From Peptoanaerobacter stomatis (GTDB taxonomy: Bacteria > Bacillota > Clostridia > Peptostreptococcales > Filifactoraceae): a stretch of DNA of 64,000 nt. The stretch lies in assembly GCF_000238095.2 (NCBI RefSeq), contig NZ_JH815225.1, positions 1,660,419-1,724,418 of the forward strand. Reading direction: 5' to 3'. Below the pieces are notes generated by a model. That model ran no database searches. It was not told the origin of the DNA and was given only the letters and a program-made list of their open reading frames with translations. A program made the translations under genes and the position numbers. This document shows positions 1 through 9,280 of this stretch, in pieces (positions within the stretch are counted from its first letter, which is position 1; every line of letters starts with the position of its first letter).

Positions 1-1324
1 TTCCTATTCTTCTATCTTCAGGTCTTATGTCTATTACATTTTTATTTTCGTCCATTTCTATAGAGCTTTCCGGAAAATTAAAATCCATTGCTCCTCTTGC
101 AAATCTGTGTTCTCTTAGTAGTTTTGCAAGTTCATCGCTCAAAGTGAGAACTTCTCTTAAAATTTCACCTTTTTTTAATACGGTTTCATCTCCGTTTTCT
201 AAAAAATCGGATACTTCTGTATATACCAATCTTGCGTGTGAGTTTATTATACTTTTTTGTATTTTATGATTTACTACTTTGCCTTTGTCATCTATTTCCA
301 TTATGCAAGACAGTGCCAATCTGTCAACGTTCGGATGAAGTGAGCAGACTCCGTTTGACAATTTTTCGGGGAGCATAGGCACTACAGTGTCAACTAAATA
401 TACAGATGTGCCACGTCTAAACGCCTCTGAATCGAGTGCGGTATTTTCGGTTACATATTCTGATACGTCCGCTATATGTACACCGAGCGAGTAATTGCCG
501 TTTTGTAGTTTTGATATGGATATTGCATCGTCCAAATCTTTTGCATCCCAGCCGTCTATTGTGAATATGAATTCATCTCTCAAATCAAGTCTATCTTGAA
601 TTTTACTCATATTTATATCTTCAGGTATTCTACTTACTTCTTTTAAAACTTTTGCAGGGAAATTTTCGCTCAATTTATTTTCTGCAAATATGGCTTTGAA
701 ATATACATCTTTGTCATTTTTATCAGCTATTATTTTTATTATTTTGCCCTCCGCTTTTTTTTCGCTTTGAGCATACTGATATATTTCACATTCTACTGTA
801 TCGCCTTCTCTTGCTCCGTTTTCGTATTTTTTAGGTATGTATATATCTGATGTTATCTTTCGGCTTAGCGGTATAACGAATCCGTAGTCTTTTTGTCTTT
901 GGTATCTGCCTATTACAGTGTCTATATTTCTTTGTAATATCTGTACCACTTTTCCTTCAGCTTTCTGATCGTCTTTTTGCGGTCTTGTGATTTCGATTAA
1001 TACCTTATCTTTGTCCATTGCGCCCATTAAGTCGGATCTTGATACGAATATATCTCTTTCGTCAAGTGACGGTCTTATGAACGCAAAGCCTTTTTGCGTC
1101 ATAAGCACTATACCTGCTTTCATACCCAATTTTTCCGGTACGGTGTATTTTTGCTTTTTAGGAGTTTTGACTACAAGACCGTCTTCTACCATTTCGTTCA
1201 ATATATTTTGTACTTCATCTGCTTGTATATCTTGAAAAAAAGCACATATTTCATCAAAATCTTGAGGATGTGTATCTTTTTTTGACAGGAAATCTATCAA
1301 ACTTTCCTTTAAATCTTCGCTCAT
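1..1324 (-). CDS. rnr: Ribonuclease R, 5' part (runs off the left edge)
   Basis: 3'-5' exoribonuclease of the RNB (RNase II) family that degrades structured RNA. About 441 residues of an expected 700-780 are present; the C-terminal part lies outside the window. The N-terminus (residues 1-70) looks like the RNase R winged-helix domain, followed by cold-shock-like OB segments. The RNB catalytic motif with clustered aspartates (TIDGWDAKDLDDAI) lies near residues 255-268, as in E. coli RNase R. The ATG is preceded by AGGGGG on the minus strand. It is divergent from hyuA. In many Firmicutes rnr sits next to smpB and secG, which would be to the left of this window. The family call is secure; only completeness is unknown. 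Confidence 0.95.
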   Translation of the reverse strand, partial: MSEDLKESLIDFLSKKDTHPQDFDEICAFFQDIQADEVQNILNEMVEDGLVVKTPKKQKYTVPEKLGMKAGIVLMTQKGFAFIRPSLDERDIFVSRSDLMGAMDKDKVLIEITRPQKDDQKAEGKVVQILQRNIDTVIGRYQRQKDYGFVIPLSRKITSDIYIPKKYENGAREGDTVECEIYQYAQSEKKAEGKIIKIIADKNDKDVYFKAIFAENKLSENFPAKVLKEVSRIPEDINMSKIQDRLDLRDEFIFTIDGWDAKDLDDAISISKLQNGNYSLGVHIADVSEYVTENTALDSEAFRRGTSVYLVDTVVPMLPEKLSNGVCSLHPNVDRLALSCIMEIDDKGKVVNHKIQKSIINSHARLVYTEVSDFLENGDETVLKKGEILREVLTLSDELAKLLREHRFARGAMDFNFPESSIEMDENKNVIDIRPEDRRIG

Positions 1325-1378
1325 AACTACCCCCTATGTAAATAAAATGATATTGCTTAACAAATAAAAATAATCGTC

Positions 1379-1406
1379 TTGAAAATTTTTATAAAATATC
1401 TATAAT
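1379..1406 (+). promoter_or_regulatory. Sigma-A-type promoter for hyuA
   Basis: TTGAAA at 1379-1384 and TATAAT at 1401-1406, with a 16-bp spacer. This would give a leader of about 60 nt before the hyuA ATG at 1472. It is in the rnr-hyuA divergent gap. No sigma-54 consensus is seen here, unlike the main purine cluster. Confidence 0.6.
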
Positions 1407-1471
1407 AATATTATATCATAGATTGAAAATTTTATTTATAATTAAAATTTATAAAGATACAGGAGATAATT

Positions 1472-2851
1472 ATGCTGACTTTAATTAAAAACGGAAATGT
1501 AGTGACTTCAAGTGAAACGTTTGTATCCGATATACTTATAGAAGATGAAATTATAAAAGCTATAGGTAAGTTTGACGAAAAAATTGCAGATGTGGTGATA
1601 GATGCAACCGGCAAATATGTAATGCCGGGAGCAATAGATGCACATACACATATGGAGCTTAGACAATCGGAAAAATTTACAAGTGTAGATGATTTTTACA
1701 CAGGTACTGTTGCAGCGGCTTGCGGAGGTACAACTACAATTATAGATCATATAGCATTCGGACCTGCCGGTTGTAACTTGCATTACAGCATAGACAGATA
1801 CAAGGAGCTTGCCGAAAAATCGGCAATAGATTATGCTTTCCATGGAGTTATTCAACACGTGGATGACGAAATAATAAAAGAACTTGAGAATATTGTAGAA
1901 AACGAAGGTATAATAAGTTTTAAAGCATACAGCACATACGGTTTTCCTACTACAGACGAAGGATTTTACAGAATTTTGCAAAGTATGAAAAAAACAGGCG
2001 GAGTATTGACCGTACACTGTGAAAATCACGAGATAACAAACTATCTTCAAAAAAAATTTGTACAAGAGGGAAAAACAGAGCCTATATATCACGCACTCAG
2101 CAGACCTAATAATGCAGAAAGCGAAACAGTGGGAAGGTTGATACAACTATCCGAGCTTGCAGATGACAGCAATCTTTATATAGTGCATACCTCAGCTAAG
2201 GAGTCAATAGATCAGATAAAATTGGCAAGAGAAAAAGGACTTAAAAATTTAAAAGTCGAAACTTGTCCGCAATATTTACTCTTAACAGACGATTGCTACA
2301 AAAAAGAAAATGATGAAGGGCTCAAATACATGATGGCTCCACCGCTTAGGAAAAAAGAAGACAATGAGGTTCTTTGGACAGCAGTGCAAGACGGTACAGT
2401 CGATGTTATAGCGACAGATCATTGTCCGTTTTATTTTTCAGAAAAATTGGAAGGCAAAGGCAATTTTACAAAAGCACCCGGAGGAGCACCGGGAGTGGAG
2501 GAAAGAGTAAGACTTATATTCACATATGGAGTTTGCAAAAATAAAATCTCAGTCAACAAATTTGTAGAGCTTATGTGCGAAAATCCTGCAAGAATATTCG
2601 GAATGTATCCAAAAAAAGGTACGATAATGCCAAACGCAGATGCAGATATAATGATAATAGACGATAAAGTATCGGAAAAGCTTAAGCAAGTGAATTTACA
2701 CTCAGCTTGCGACTATACACCGTATGAAGATTTTGAAGTGAGCTGTAAGATTGATTGTGTATTATCAAGAGGTAAGATTGTATATCAAGACGGTCATTTC
2801 AAAGGTGAAAAAGGCTATGGCAAATTTGTCCATAGAAAACCTGTAAAATAA
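1472..2851 (+). CDS. hyuA: D-hydantoinase/dihydropyrimidinase family cyclic amidohydrolase, HyuA-like
   Basis: 459-residue zinc amidohydrolase that hydrolyses cyclic diamides (hydantoins, dihydropyrimidines). E. coli HyuA has about the same length and belongs to the yge-ygf urate-degradation set. The binuclear metal site is complete: H58 and H60 in DAHTH, K151 in FKAYSTYG (the lysine carboxylated in this family), H182 in VHCEN, H239 in VHTSA and D316 in ATDHCP. The start is an ATG after a leader with AGGAGA. It stands alone between rnr and a D,D-carboxypeptidase, about 38 kb from the rest of the purine cluster, with its own sigma-A-type promoter. Substrate is inferred; a general hydantoinase role is the alternative. 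Confidence 0.88.
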   Translation: MLTLIKNGNVVTSSETFVSDILIEDEIIKAIGKFDEKIADVVIDATGKYVMPGAIDAHTHMELRQSEKFTSVDDFYTGTVAAACGGTTTIIDHIAFGPAGCNLHYSIDRYKELAEKSAIDYAFHGVIQHVDDEIIKELENIVENEGIISFKAYSTYGFPTTDEGFYRILQSMKKTGGVLTVHCENHEITNYLQKKFVQEGKTEPIYHALSRPNNAESETVGRLIQLSELADDSNLYIVHTSAKESIDQIKLAREKGLKNLKVETCPQYLLLTDDCYKKENDEGLKYMMAPPLRKKEDNEVLWTAVQDGTVDVIATDHCPFYFSEKLEGKGNFTKAPGGAPGVEERVRLIFTYGVCKNKISVNKFVELMCENPARIFGMYPKKGTIMPNADADIMIIDDKVSEKLKQVNLHSACDYTPYEDFEVSCKIDCVLSRGKIVYQDGHFKGEKGYGKFVHRKPVK

Positions 2852-2885
2852 GTCTGTTTCTGAGCATTAAAAATTTATATAAAAA

Positions 2886-2912
2886 TAATTATCCATAATT
2901 TTATTAGAAAAT
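2886..2912 (+). repeat. Partial copy of dispersed repeat R1
   Basis: Contains TTATCCATAATTTTATTAGA, the right end of the R1 repeat family also found near 28.5, 35.3 and 60.0 kb. Only the terminal ~27 bp is recognisable here. Confidence 0.55.
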
Positions 2913-2934
2913 GGCATTAGTTTTAGATTTATAA

Positions 2935-2970
2935 ACAAAGCGATTAGAAAATTTTTTCTAATCGCTTTGT
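2935..2970. terminator. Bidirectional hairpin terminator between hyuA and the D,D-carboxypeptidase
   Basis: Perfect 17-bp arms (2935-2951 and 2954-2970) ending in A- and T-rich stem bases. It lies between two convergent genes, so it probably ends both transcripts. The tract of T after the stem is weak. Confidence 0.75.
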
Positions 2971-3000
2971 TGTAAAATTAAAAAATATTTAGAATTTTAG

Positions 3001-4239
3001 CTATTTAATTGGATTCTCGTATAAATCTACATTATCTGTTACAGTTTCAACCATATCATTTTGAGTTTCATTTATACCATCTTGAAAAATCATAGAATAG
3101 CTGTCATACATTTCGTTGCCGAACCACAGTTGAGCCGTTATTATCATAGGTTCATCATCATTTTTTGACACCTCGATTTGACCGAGGTTGGAATAATTCA
3201 TATCTCTTATGCTGTTTGCAAGGTACGGTTCACCGTTTATAAACCATCTGACCTTTCCTGTAAAGTTGTTTATATTTTTAAGCTTTTTATTCATCAAAGT
3301 AATTTTAAATTTATCTCCGTTTAAAGGATTTTTTTTATCTGACGATATTTGTGTTTCAGTCAATCTGCTGTCATTTTTCCAATATTGATTAAAATCATTT
3401 TTCCATCCGAACTCAAACATAGAAGTTATATCTGAAAATCTGTTGGCAGTAGGGGTATTTATTGTTACGGCAATCAGTCTTTTATCACCTCTTTTTGCAA
3501 CTCCTATAAAATTGGCATTGTAAGAGCTGTACGTACCTGTCTTTAATCCTTCTATTCCATAATATCCGTTATTTAAAAGCATATTGGTGGATTTTTTTAA
3601 AATGCCGTGTACATATACGCTACTGAGCATAGTCATACTTTTTATTTCGTTTTCATAGTTTTCGTAGATGTATTTTCCGAGTTTTAACATAGATTTTGCA
3701 GTAGTTGTATTATTTTCACTCATACCTGCCGGATCTACAAAATATCCGTTCATTCCTATTTTTTCTGCTAAAGCATTCATCTTTGTTGCAAATTCGGCTG
3801 TAGAGCCTGAAATATGTTCGCCGATGGCTACAATAGAAGCATTTCCTGAAAATACAACAGCGTTATTCAATAAATCTCTGACTGTTTGTATTTCTCCTGC
3901 TTTAAAACTTTCGTGTCCGGACCACATAGGATTGTTTGAAATAGCTGCTGCATTTGCACTTATAACGACTTTATCGTCCATATTAAGATTACCTGCTTTT
4001 ATTTCATCAAAAGCTACAGCTATAGCTAAAACTTTGGTCATTGATGCTATTGTCCTTTGAGAATCACCGTCTTTACTCCATAAGACAGCCCCGCTGTCAA
4101 AGTCCATAACAGCTCCTGCTCCACCTGCGATAACAGGGAAATTGGAAATTTTTATATCATCTGCAAAAACATTTACGCTTTGTAAAGTAAAAGCAAATAT
4201 AAAAATGGATAAAAATAGATTTAACTTGAAATTTTTCAC
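3001..4239 (-). CDS. Serine-type D-Ala-D-Ala carboxypeptidase (S11, DacF/DacA-like)
   Basis: 412-residue penicillin-binding protein that trims the terminal D-Ala from peptidoglycan stem peptides outside the membrane. A signal peptide (residues 1-26, ending VFA) is followed by the three active-site motifs: S66-M-T-K69, S131-G-N133 and K233-T-G235. The ~150 residues after the catalytic domain fit the C-terminal beta domain of PBP5-like enzymes. A clear C-terminal amphipathic anchor is not evident. The start is GTG with GAGAGG upstream on the minus strand. Monocistronic: convergent with hyuA and divergent from metN. Confidence 0.92.
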   Translation of the reverse strand: MKNFKLNLFLSIFIFAFTLQSVNVFADDIKISNFPVIAGGAGAVMDFDSGAVLWSKDGDSQRTIASMTKVLAIAVAFDEIKAGNLNMDDKVVISANAAAISNNPMWSGHESFKAGEIQTVRDLLNNAVVFSGNASIVAIGEHISGSTAEFATKMNALAEKIGMNGYFVDPAGMSENNTTTAKSMLKLGKYIYENYENEIKSMTMLSSVYVHGILKKSTNMLLNNGYYGIEGLKTGTYSSYNANFIGVAKRGDKRLIAVTINTPTANRFSDITSMFEFGWKNDFNQYWKNDSRLTETQISSDKKNPLNGDKFKITLMNKKLKNINNFTGKVRWFINGEPYLANSIRDMNYSNLGQIEVSKNDDEPMIITAQLWFGNEMYDSYSMIFQDGINETQNDMVETVTDNVDLYENPIK

Positions 4240-4263
4240 TCTTCAACCTCTCAAAAAAATATT

Positions 4264-4380
4264 TACGCTAAGCACTATTACAAATTATGAAATATCTAAG
4301 CTTTATATAATTTGCCACTTAAAAAAACATAAATCTTTAACTGCATAATTTAATGTACTTTTAATTAGTGTTTAGTATTG
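4264..4380 (+). repeat. Dispersed repeat R4, copy 1; rest of the 4240-4664 gap
   Basis: Matches copies at 38.08-38.20 kb (opposite strand) and 40.38-40.50 kb. Shared blocks are ACTATTACAAATTATGAAAT, then AAGCTTTATAT, then TTTTAATTAGTGTTTAGTAT. The ends form an imperfect inverted repeat (GCTAAGCACTATTACAAA against ACTAAACACTAATTAAAA when complemented). Besides this and the metN promoter I see nothing in the gap. Confidence 0.6.
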
Positions 4381-4551
4381 TACTATAAATATAATGAAAA
4401 ATTAAAAATTTTTTAACATAATATTTTAATTATATCATTTTTTGTTGTTTTTTTGCAATTATAAATTTAAGACGCTAATACAATGAAGTGATATAAGTTT
4501 TATTTATAACTGATAATAAATATGATATATGTTGAAATTACTATATTTGTG

Positions 4552-4579
4552 TTGACTTTTTAAAATAAAAAATTATAAT
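4552..4579 (+). promoter_or_regulatory. Sigma-A promoter of metN-metI
   Basis: TTGACT at 4552-4557 and TATAAT at 4574-4579, spacer 16 bp. The predicted leader is ~80 nt. No SAM (S-box) or T-box riboswitch fold is visible in it. Confidence 0.75.
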
Positions 4580-4664
4580 ATACACATACTTAAATTTTAG
4601 TTATAAATTTTGGTTATACTTTATCTATTTAGGAGAGATTAATTTGTATTAGAGGAGCAAGTCA

Positions 4665-5687
4665 ATGATTAAAATAAAAAATGTCAATAAGACATTTTCA
4701 CTTAAAGATAGAAAGGTTCATGCACTTAGCGATGTATCTCTTACCATAAAGCAGGGAGATATATACGGAGTCATAGGATATAGCGGTGCCGGTAAAAGTA
4801 CACTTATAAGGCTTATAAACGCAATAGAAACTCCGGACAGCGGGAGTGTTCATATAAATGAAACCGACATAAATGCTCTTGATGAGAAAAACTTAAGAGA
4901 GCTGAGAAAAAAAATAGGTATGATATTTCAGAGTTTTAATTTATTAAACAGCGCCAACGTATATGATAATATTGCGGCTCCACTTAGAAATCACACAGGA
5001 CTTAGTAAGAATGAGATAGACGCAAAGGTAAAAAGCCTACTGAAATTGGTGGATTTATCTGATAAAGAATTTGCATATCCGAGCCAGTTAAGTGGAGGTC
5101 AAAAACAAAGAGTGGCAATAGCAAGAGCTTTGTCAAACGATCCGCAGATACTGCTCTGTGATGAAGCTACATCTGCACTTGATCCGAATACTACAAAATC
5201 TATACTGGATTTGATAAAAAAGATAAACAAAGAATTTGGCATAACAGTTGTATTGATAACACATCAAATGGATGTAGTGAAATATGTATGCAACAAAGTA
5301 TCAGTTATGGAAAAAGGGAGTATAGTGGAGCAAGGCGATATAGCGGAAGTGTTCATACATCCTAAAAATGAAGTTACAAAAGAATTTATATCACAAAGCA
5401 GACACCAAGATGAGATTCATAAAAAGCAAAAAGAGCTTAAAAAAGATTTTTACAGATTAAACTTCATAGGAGAAAATGCGGATGATCCTTTTATAGCAGG
5501 ATTATACAGCAAGTTTAACGTAATTACGAGCATACTTTTTGCCAATATAGAAAAGCTTTATGAGACAACATATGGAAGTTTGGTGGTTACGATAGAAGGG
5601 GAACAAAAAAATGTAGAGGACACAATTGAGTATTTGACAAGCAATAATGTATTTGTGGAGGTGATGAGATATGATAGAGAAAATTAG
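4665..5687 (+). CDS. metN: Methionine-type ABC importer ATPase MetN (with NIL domain)
   Basis: 340-residue ATPase energising import of methionine or a related amino acid through MetI. Walker A is GYSGAGKST at residues 38-46, the LSGGQKQR signature is near 142, and Walker B is LLCDEATSALD near 163. The C-terminal ~75 residues fit the NIL regulatory domain of MetN. The ATG follows AGAGGAG. Its last codons overlap metI by 17 bp. The paralogue at 28.7 kb has the same layout. MetN with NIL domain is well supported; methionine as the actual substrate is family inference. Confidence 0.93.
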   Translation: MIKIKNVNKTFSLKDRKVHALSDVSLTIKQGDIYGVIGYSGAGKSTLIRLINAIETPDSGSVHINETDINALDEKNLRELRKKIGMIFQSFNLLNSANVYDNIAAPLRNHTGLSKNEIDAKVKSLLKLVDLSDKEFAYPSQLSGGQKQRVAIARALSNDPQILLCDEATSALDPNTTKSILDLIKKINKEFGITVVLITHQMDVVKYVCNKVSVMEKGSIVEQGDIAEVFIHPKNEVTKEFISQSRHQDEIHKKQKELKKDFYRLNFIGENADDPFIAGLYSKFNVITSILFANIEKLYETTYGSLVVTIEGEQKNVEDTIEYLTSNNVFVEVMRYDREN

Positions 5688-6345
5688 CGAAGATTTAGTA
5701 AGGTATGGACCTTCACTTATAAAAGCGTTTAAAGATACCTGTATAATGGTAGGCATATCAGGAATATTTGCAACAATAATAGGCACACCTATAGGAGTTA
5801 TACTGGCTGTTACAAATGAAGGCGGACTTTTAAAAAATAAATATGTTTATTCAATATTGTCCAAGATAATAAACGTACTTCGTTCCATACCGTTTGTAAT
5901 ATTGGTAGCATCAATACCTTGGCTTGTAAGGGCGATAGTACACACTACCATAGGGGTAAAAGGCGCAGTAATTCCGCTTATAATTGCCTCATCACCGTTT
6001 ATGGCAAAGCAAGTTGAACTTGCATTGTTAAAAGTGGATAAAGGAGTTATAGAAGCATATACTGCGATGGGATTCAGCAAGATTGACATTATAGTAAAAG
6101 TGCTTTTAAGAGAAGGTTTAGGCGGAATAATACAAGGCGTGACATTATCAATGGTAGGTCTTATAGGATATTCAGCAATAGCAGGTACGGTAGGTGGAGG
6201 AGGTCTTGGAGATTTTGCCATAAGATATGGTTACAATATGTTCAATCCTTACCTTATGACACTTACCTTAATCATAATAATAATGTTGGTGTTTATTGTG
6301 CAATTTATAGGGGATTTTGCTTATCAAAAAATAAGCAATCACTAA
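5671..6345 (+). CDS. metI: Methionine-type ABC importer permease MetI
   Basis: 224-residue inner-membrane permease with about five hydrophobic segments and the BPD_transp_1 coupling loop around EAYTAMGFSKIDIIVKV. The start overlaps the end of metN and is preceded by GGAGGTGATGAG inside the metN reading frame, so the two are translationally coupled. Length matches MetI (215-225 residues). It works with MetN and the lipoprotein encoded 300 bp downstream. Confidence 0.93.
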   Translation: MIEKISEDLVRYGPSLIKAFKDTCIMVGISGIFATIIGTPIGVILAVTNEGGLLKNKYVYSILSKIINVLRSIPFVILVASIPWLVRAIVHTTIGVKGAVIPLIIASSPFMAKQVELALLKVDKGVIEAYTAMGFSKIDIIVKVLLREGLGGIIQGVTLSMVGLIGYSAIAGTVGGGGLGDFAIRYGYNMFNPYLMTLTLIIIIMLVFIVQFIGDFAYQKISNH

Positions 6346-6471
6346 ATTTTAATTTATCAGCTTGCCTAATTTAGTTGGACTTCGCATCAAGTCTCAGTTA
6401 TGTACCCTAAGTACGTGCCTTTGACTTTCGCTAGTTCGCCTCGTTATCCAAGTGCTAAATTAAAATTAATA
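6346..6471 (+). ncRNA. GC-richer structured element between metI and metQ (function unknown)
   Basis: A ~108-nt stretch that stands out from its AT-rich surroundings. TAATTTAG (6367-6374) can close with CTAAATTA (6455-6462). Alternatively the segment near 6346-6356 can pair with TAAATTAAAATT (6456-6467), so two structures compete. Inside are GACTT-cgcatc-AAGTC and GTAC-cctaa-GTAC hairpins. I see no open reading frame. It could be a transcribed structured RNA, an attenuator between metNI and metQ, or a GC-rich dispersed repeat that occurs once here. The rest of the gap up to 6652 holds only AT-rich sequence and the metQ ribosome binding site. Confidence 0.4.
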
Positions 6472-6652
6472 CTATATGTTTTATAAAAAAAGTTTTACTC
6501 AAGCAAAAGAAAATACTATAAAAATCAAAATATTTAAAAATATTATAATGACGGATTGAAGACTGAATTAAATTCAATTAAACAACTAATTCTATAAGCT
6601 TTTTGATTTATAAAAGCTCATAAATAATAAATGTAAAATATGGAGGAATAAA

Positions 6653-7501
6653 ATGAAAAAAAATATTAAAAAATTATTGGCGTTGGCATTATCATCTGCT
6701 TTGCTTTTAGCAGGATGCTCAAGTGGAGAAAAAAATGGAAAAGATGAGCAAAAACAAGGAGAGTTAAGAAAATATAAATTAGGAGTCAACGGAACAGATC
6801 ATTCAGCTTGGGAAGATATAAGACAAAGACTTAATAAACAAGGGATTGATTTAGAATTTGTGGAATTTGCAGATTATATTCAACCAAACAAAGCATTGTC
6901 ATCAGGAGATATAGACTTGAATGCTTTCCAAACGGAAATATACTTTAACAGTTTTATAAAGGAAAACAATATAGATAATCTTACATCTATCGGATATACA
7001 GTTGTAGCACCTATGGGAGTATATTCATCAAAAGTAAAAGACTTAAAAGAGTTGAAATCAGATAAACCTCTTAAAGTAGCAATACCTAACGATACGTCAA
7101 ATGGCGGACGTGCATTGAAGTTTTTAGAATCATTGGGATATATAAAAGTTGATGAGAGCAAAGGCAATTTACCTTCAGTATTGGATATAACAGAATATAC
7201 TATACCTGTTGAAATAATAGAAATGGCAGCAAATCAAATACCTGCATCGCTTCCGGATTTAGATTTTGGGATAATAAACAATGGAGTTGCATACGAGGCA
7301 GGACTTACAATAGCAAAAGATGCTATCGCATACGAAGATTATAAAGAAGAAAGAATGAGAGATTATTGGAATATAATTGCAGCAAGAAAAGAAGATGCCG
7401 AAAAAGAAGATTTTAAACTTATAGTAAAAGAATATCAAACAGATGCTACAAAAGAAGCGCTTGATAGACAATACGGCGGTCAAACAATACCTGTATGGTA
7501 A
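6653..7501 (+). CDS. metQ: MetQ/NlpA-family substrate-binding lipoprotein
   Basis: 282-residue periplasmic-type binding protein anchored by lipid on the outer face of the membrane. The lipobox LLAGC gives a mature Cys22. The body has the NlpA/MetQ pattern (PNDTSNGGRAL, DFGIINNGVAYEAGL). RBS TGGAGGA precedes the ATG. It serves MetNI encoded just upstream but is separated by 300 bp, which may allow its level to differ from that of the membrane parts. Confidence 0.93.
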   Translation: MKKNIKKLLALALSSALLLAGCSSGEKNGKDEQKQGELRKYKLGVNGTDHSAWEDIRQRLNKQGIDLEFVEFADYIQPNKALSSGDIDLNAFQTEIYFNSFIKENNIDNLTSIGYTVVAPMGVYSSKVKDLKELKSDKPLKVAIPNDTSNGGRALKFLESLGYIKVDESKGNLPSVLDITEYTIPVEIIEMAANQIPASLPDLDFGIINNGVAYEAGLTIAKDAIAYEDYKEERMRDYWNIIAARKEDAEKEDFKLIVKEYQTDATKEALDRQYGGQTIPVW

Positions 7502-7634
7502 AATGAGGTGTGCTTATCAACTATAGATAATTGACAAATATAATTAATTGTTTAAAATTAAATTCAGTGCAATACATTTTACAAAACGGTGTTATTGATG
7601 TATCATTCTTTGAAAAAAAGGAAAGGCGATAAAT

Positions 7635-8822
7635 ATGAGTTATAAAGAAAAAATAAGCAAATTTATAGATGAACATATAGATGAATATAAGCAAATAGCA
7701 CTTAAAATTCATGATAAGCCGGAAGTCAGCAACTATGAATTTGAAGCTTGCAAATTGCTTTCGGAAAAATTAGGAGAAGAAGGCTTTGATGTAAAAGTAG
7801 ATGTTGCAGGACACAGAACAGGATTTACTGCAACATATAAATCAAGAAAAAAAGGCCCTGTGATAGCTTTTTTAGCTGAATATGATGCACTTGTAGGCAT
7901 AGGACACGCTTGCGGACATAATTTGTTCGGAGCAAACAGCAGTTTGGCAGCGGCAGGACTTAAAAGCGTCATTGATGAAGTAGGCGGAGAAGTAAGAGTA
8001 TATGGAACTCCCGGCGAAGAAGGTGGAGAAAACAGCAGTGCAAAGGGCAGTTTTGTACGAGAAGGATTTTTTAAAGATGTAGATGTGGCTCTTTGTGCAC
8101 ATCCTGCTGACAGAAATGCTGTGAGCAGTAATCTCCTTGCAATAATTCCGCTTACAGTAAGATTTTTCGGCAAACCTGCACACTCAGCGGCATCGCCTGA
8201 GCAAGGCATAAATGCACTTGACGCTGTAATACAAGTGTTTAACGGAGTAAATGCACTTCGTCAACACGTTACACCTGATGTAAGAATACATGGTATAATC
8301 ACCTCAGGCGGAGATGCACCCAATATAGTACCAGAATTTGCAGAGGCTAAGTTTTATCTGAGAGCAAATACAAAAAAACAAGTAGAAGAATTGAGAATAA
8401 AATTTGACAATATAGTAAAAGGCGCCGGACTTCAAACAGGAGCAAGAGGAGAGCTGATACAAGAAGAAAACAGCGTGGACGATATGGTAATGACAAGGAC
8501 ATTAGATGAAATATATGCCAAAAATGTAGAAGACTTGGGTTATGAAATAGACCATTTCGGCAAGAAAAGTATAGGCTCATCAGATGTAGGAAACGTATCA
8601 TATGTCGTGCCTACAATACAACCAAGTTTTAGAATATCTTTAGACAAAATAGTGGGGCATACAGAAGGTTTTAAGCAGGCATCTTGCAGTGAATACGGCT
8701 TGGAATCTATAAGATTTTGCTCAAAAGCGTTGGCTTATACTGCTTTAGAACTTATATTAGACAAAAATCTTTTGGAAGAAGTGAAAAAAGACTATCAAGA
8801 AAGTCTAAAAAAACTGATTTAA
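7635..8822 (+). CDS. M20-family amidohydrolase/dipeptidase (AbgB/PM20D2-like)
   Basis: 395-residue cytosolic metallohydrolase. Metal and catalytic motifs are visible: H91-A-C-G-H95-N, the E128-E129 pair in GTPGEEGG, and H156 in CAHPAD; the C-terminal H in GHTEGF completes the site. The GHACGHN/GTPGEEGG form is typical of the AbgB/PM20D2 branch, which cleaves N-acyl or p-aminobenzoyl amino acids and some dipeptides. It lies 133 bp after metQ and ends at a strong terminator, so it is probably in the same unit. I infer that it processes an amino-acid conjugate brought in by this MetNIQ set; the substrate is unknown. Confidence 0.87.
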   Translation: MSYKEKISKFIDEHIDEYKQIALKIHDKPEVSNYEFEACKLLSEKLGEEGFDVKVDVAGHRTGFTATYKSRKKGPVIAFLAEYDALVGIGHACGHNLFGANSSLAAAGLKSVIDEVGGEVRVYGTPGEEGGENSSAKGSFVREGFFKDVDVALCAHPADRNAVSSNLLAIIPLTVRFFGKPAHSAASPEQGINALDAVIQVFNGVNALRQHVTPDVRIHGIITSGGDAPNIVPEFAEAKFYLRANTKKQVEELRIKFDNIVKGAGLQTGARGELIQEENSVDDMVMTRTLDEIYAKNVEDLGYEIDHFGKKSIGSSDVGNVSYVVPTIQPSFRISLDKIVGHTEGFKQASCSEYGLESIRFCSKALAYTALELILDKNLLEEVKKDYQESLKKLI

Positions 8823-8941
8823 AACAAGGTTAATACAATAAAATTTATCATATTAAATATTTTTATATATGTAATTTTTAAGTATTTATATAATAAGATT
8901 AAATTATAAAAATTGATAAACCCTCTAAAACATTAAATACA

Positions 8942-8983
8942 AGCAAAAAATCTCTTATCTTTTTCGGTGAGAGATTTTTTGCT
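8942..8983 (+). terminator. Intrinsic terminator after the M20 gene; remainder of the 8823-9280 gap
   Basis: Arms AGCAAAAAATCTCT (8942-8955) and AGAGATTTTTTGCT (8970-8983), with the T run inside the descending arm. The rest of the gap to yaaR is AT-rich. A TATAAT at 9191-9196 without a convincing -35 box may be the yaaR promoter. Confidence 0.85.
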
Positions 8984-9280
8984 TTATTATTCTAAGAGCT
9001 AATAGAATAATGGGAAATATCAAATATATAAAACTTAGAAATATATCATTAATTTAGCTGATAAATTAAAATTAAAATTTAAGATAAGTTGTAAACAAGC
9101 CGATATAATAAAATAATACTTAAATCTGTTTACAAATATTGAAAATATATGTTTTTTAAACAAGTGTCAATAAAGTGTAAATAAAAACAATATAATAAAA
9201 AGCATTAAACATAGATAATTATACAATTTTTTTATTATAGACTAATAAAAATTTTCATATATAGATATATGGAGGATATA

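Noticed and set aside
4580-4664. SAM riboswitch upstream of metN
   Set aside because: The leader is only ~80 nt and lacks the S-box core stems and conserved blocks.
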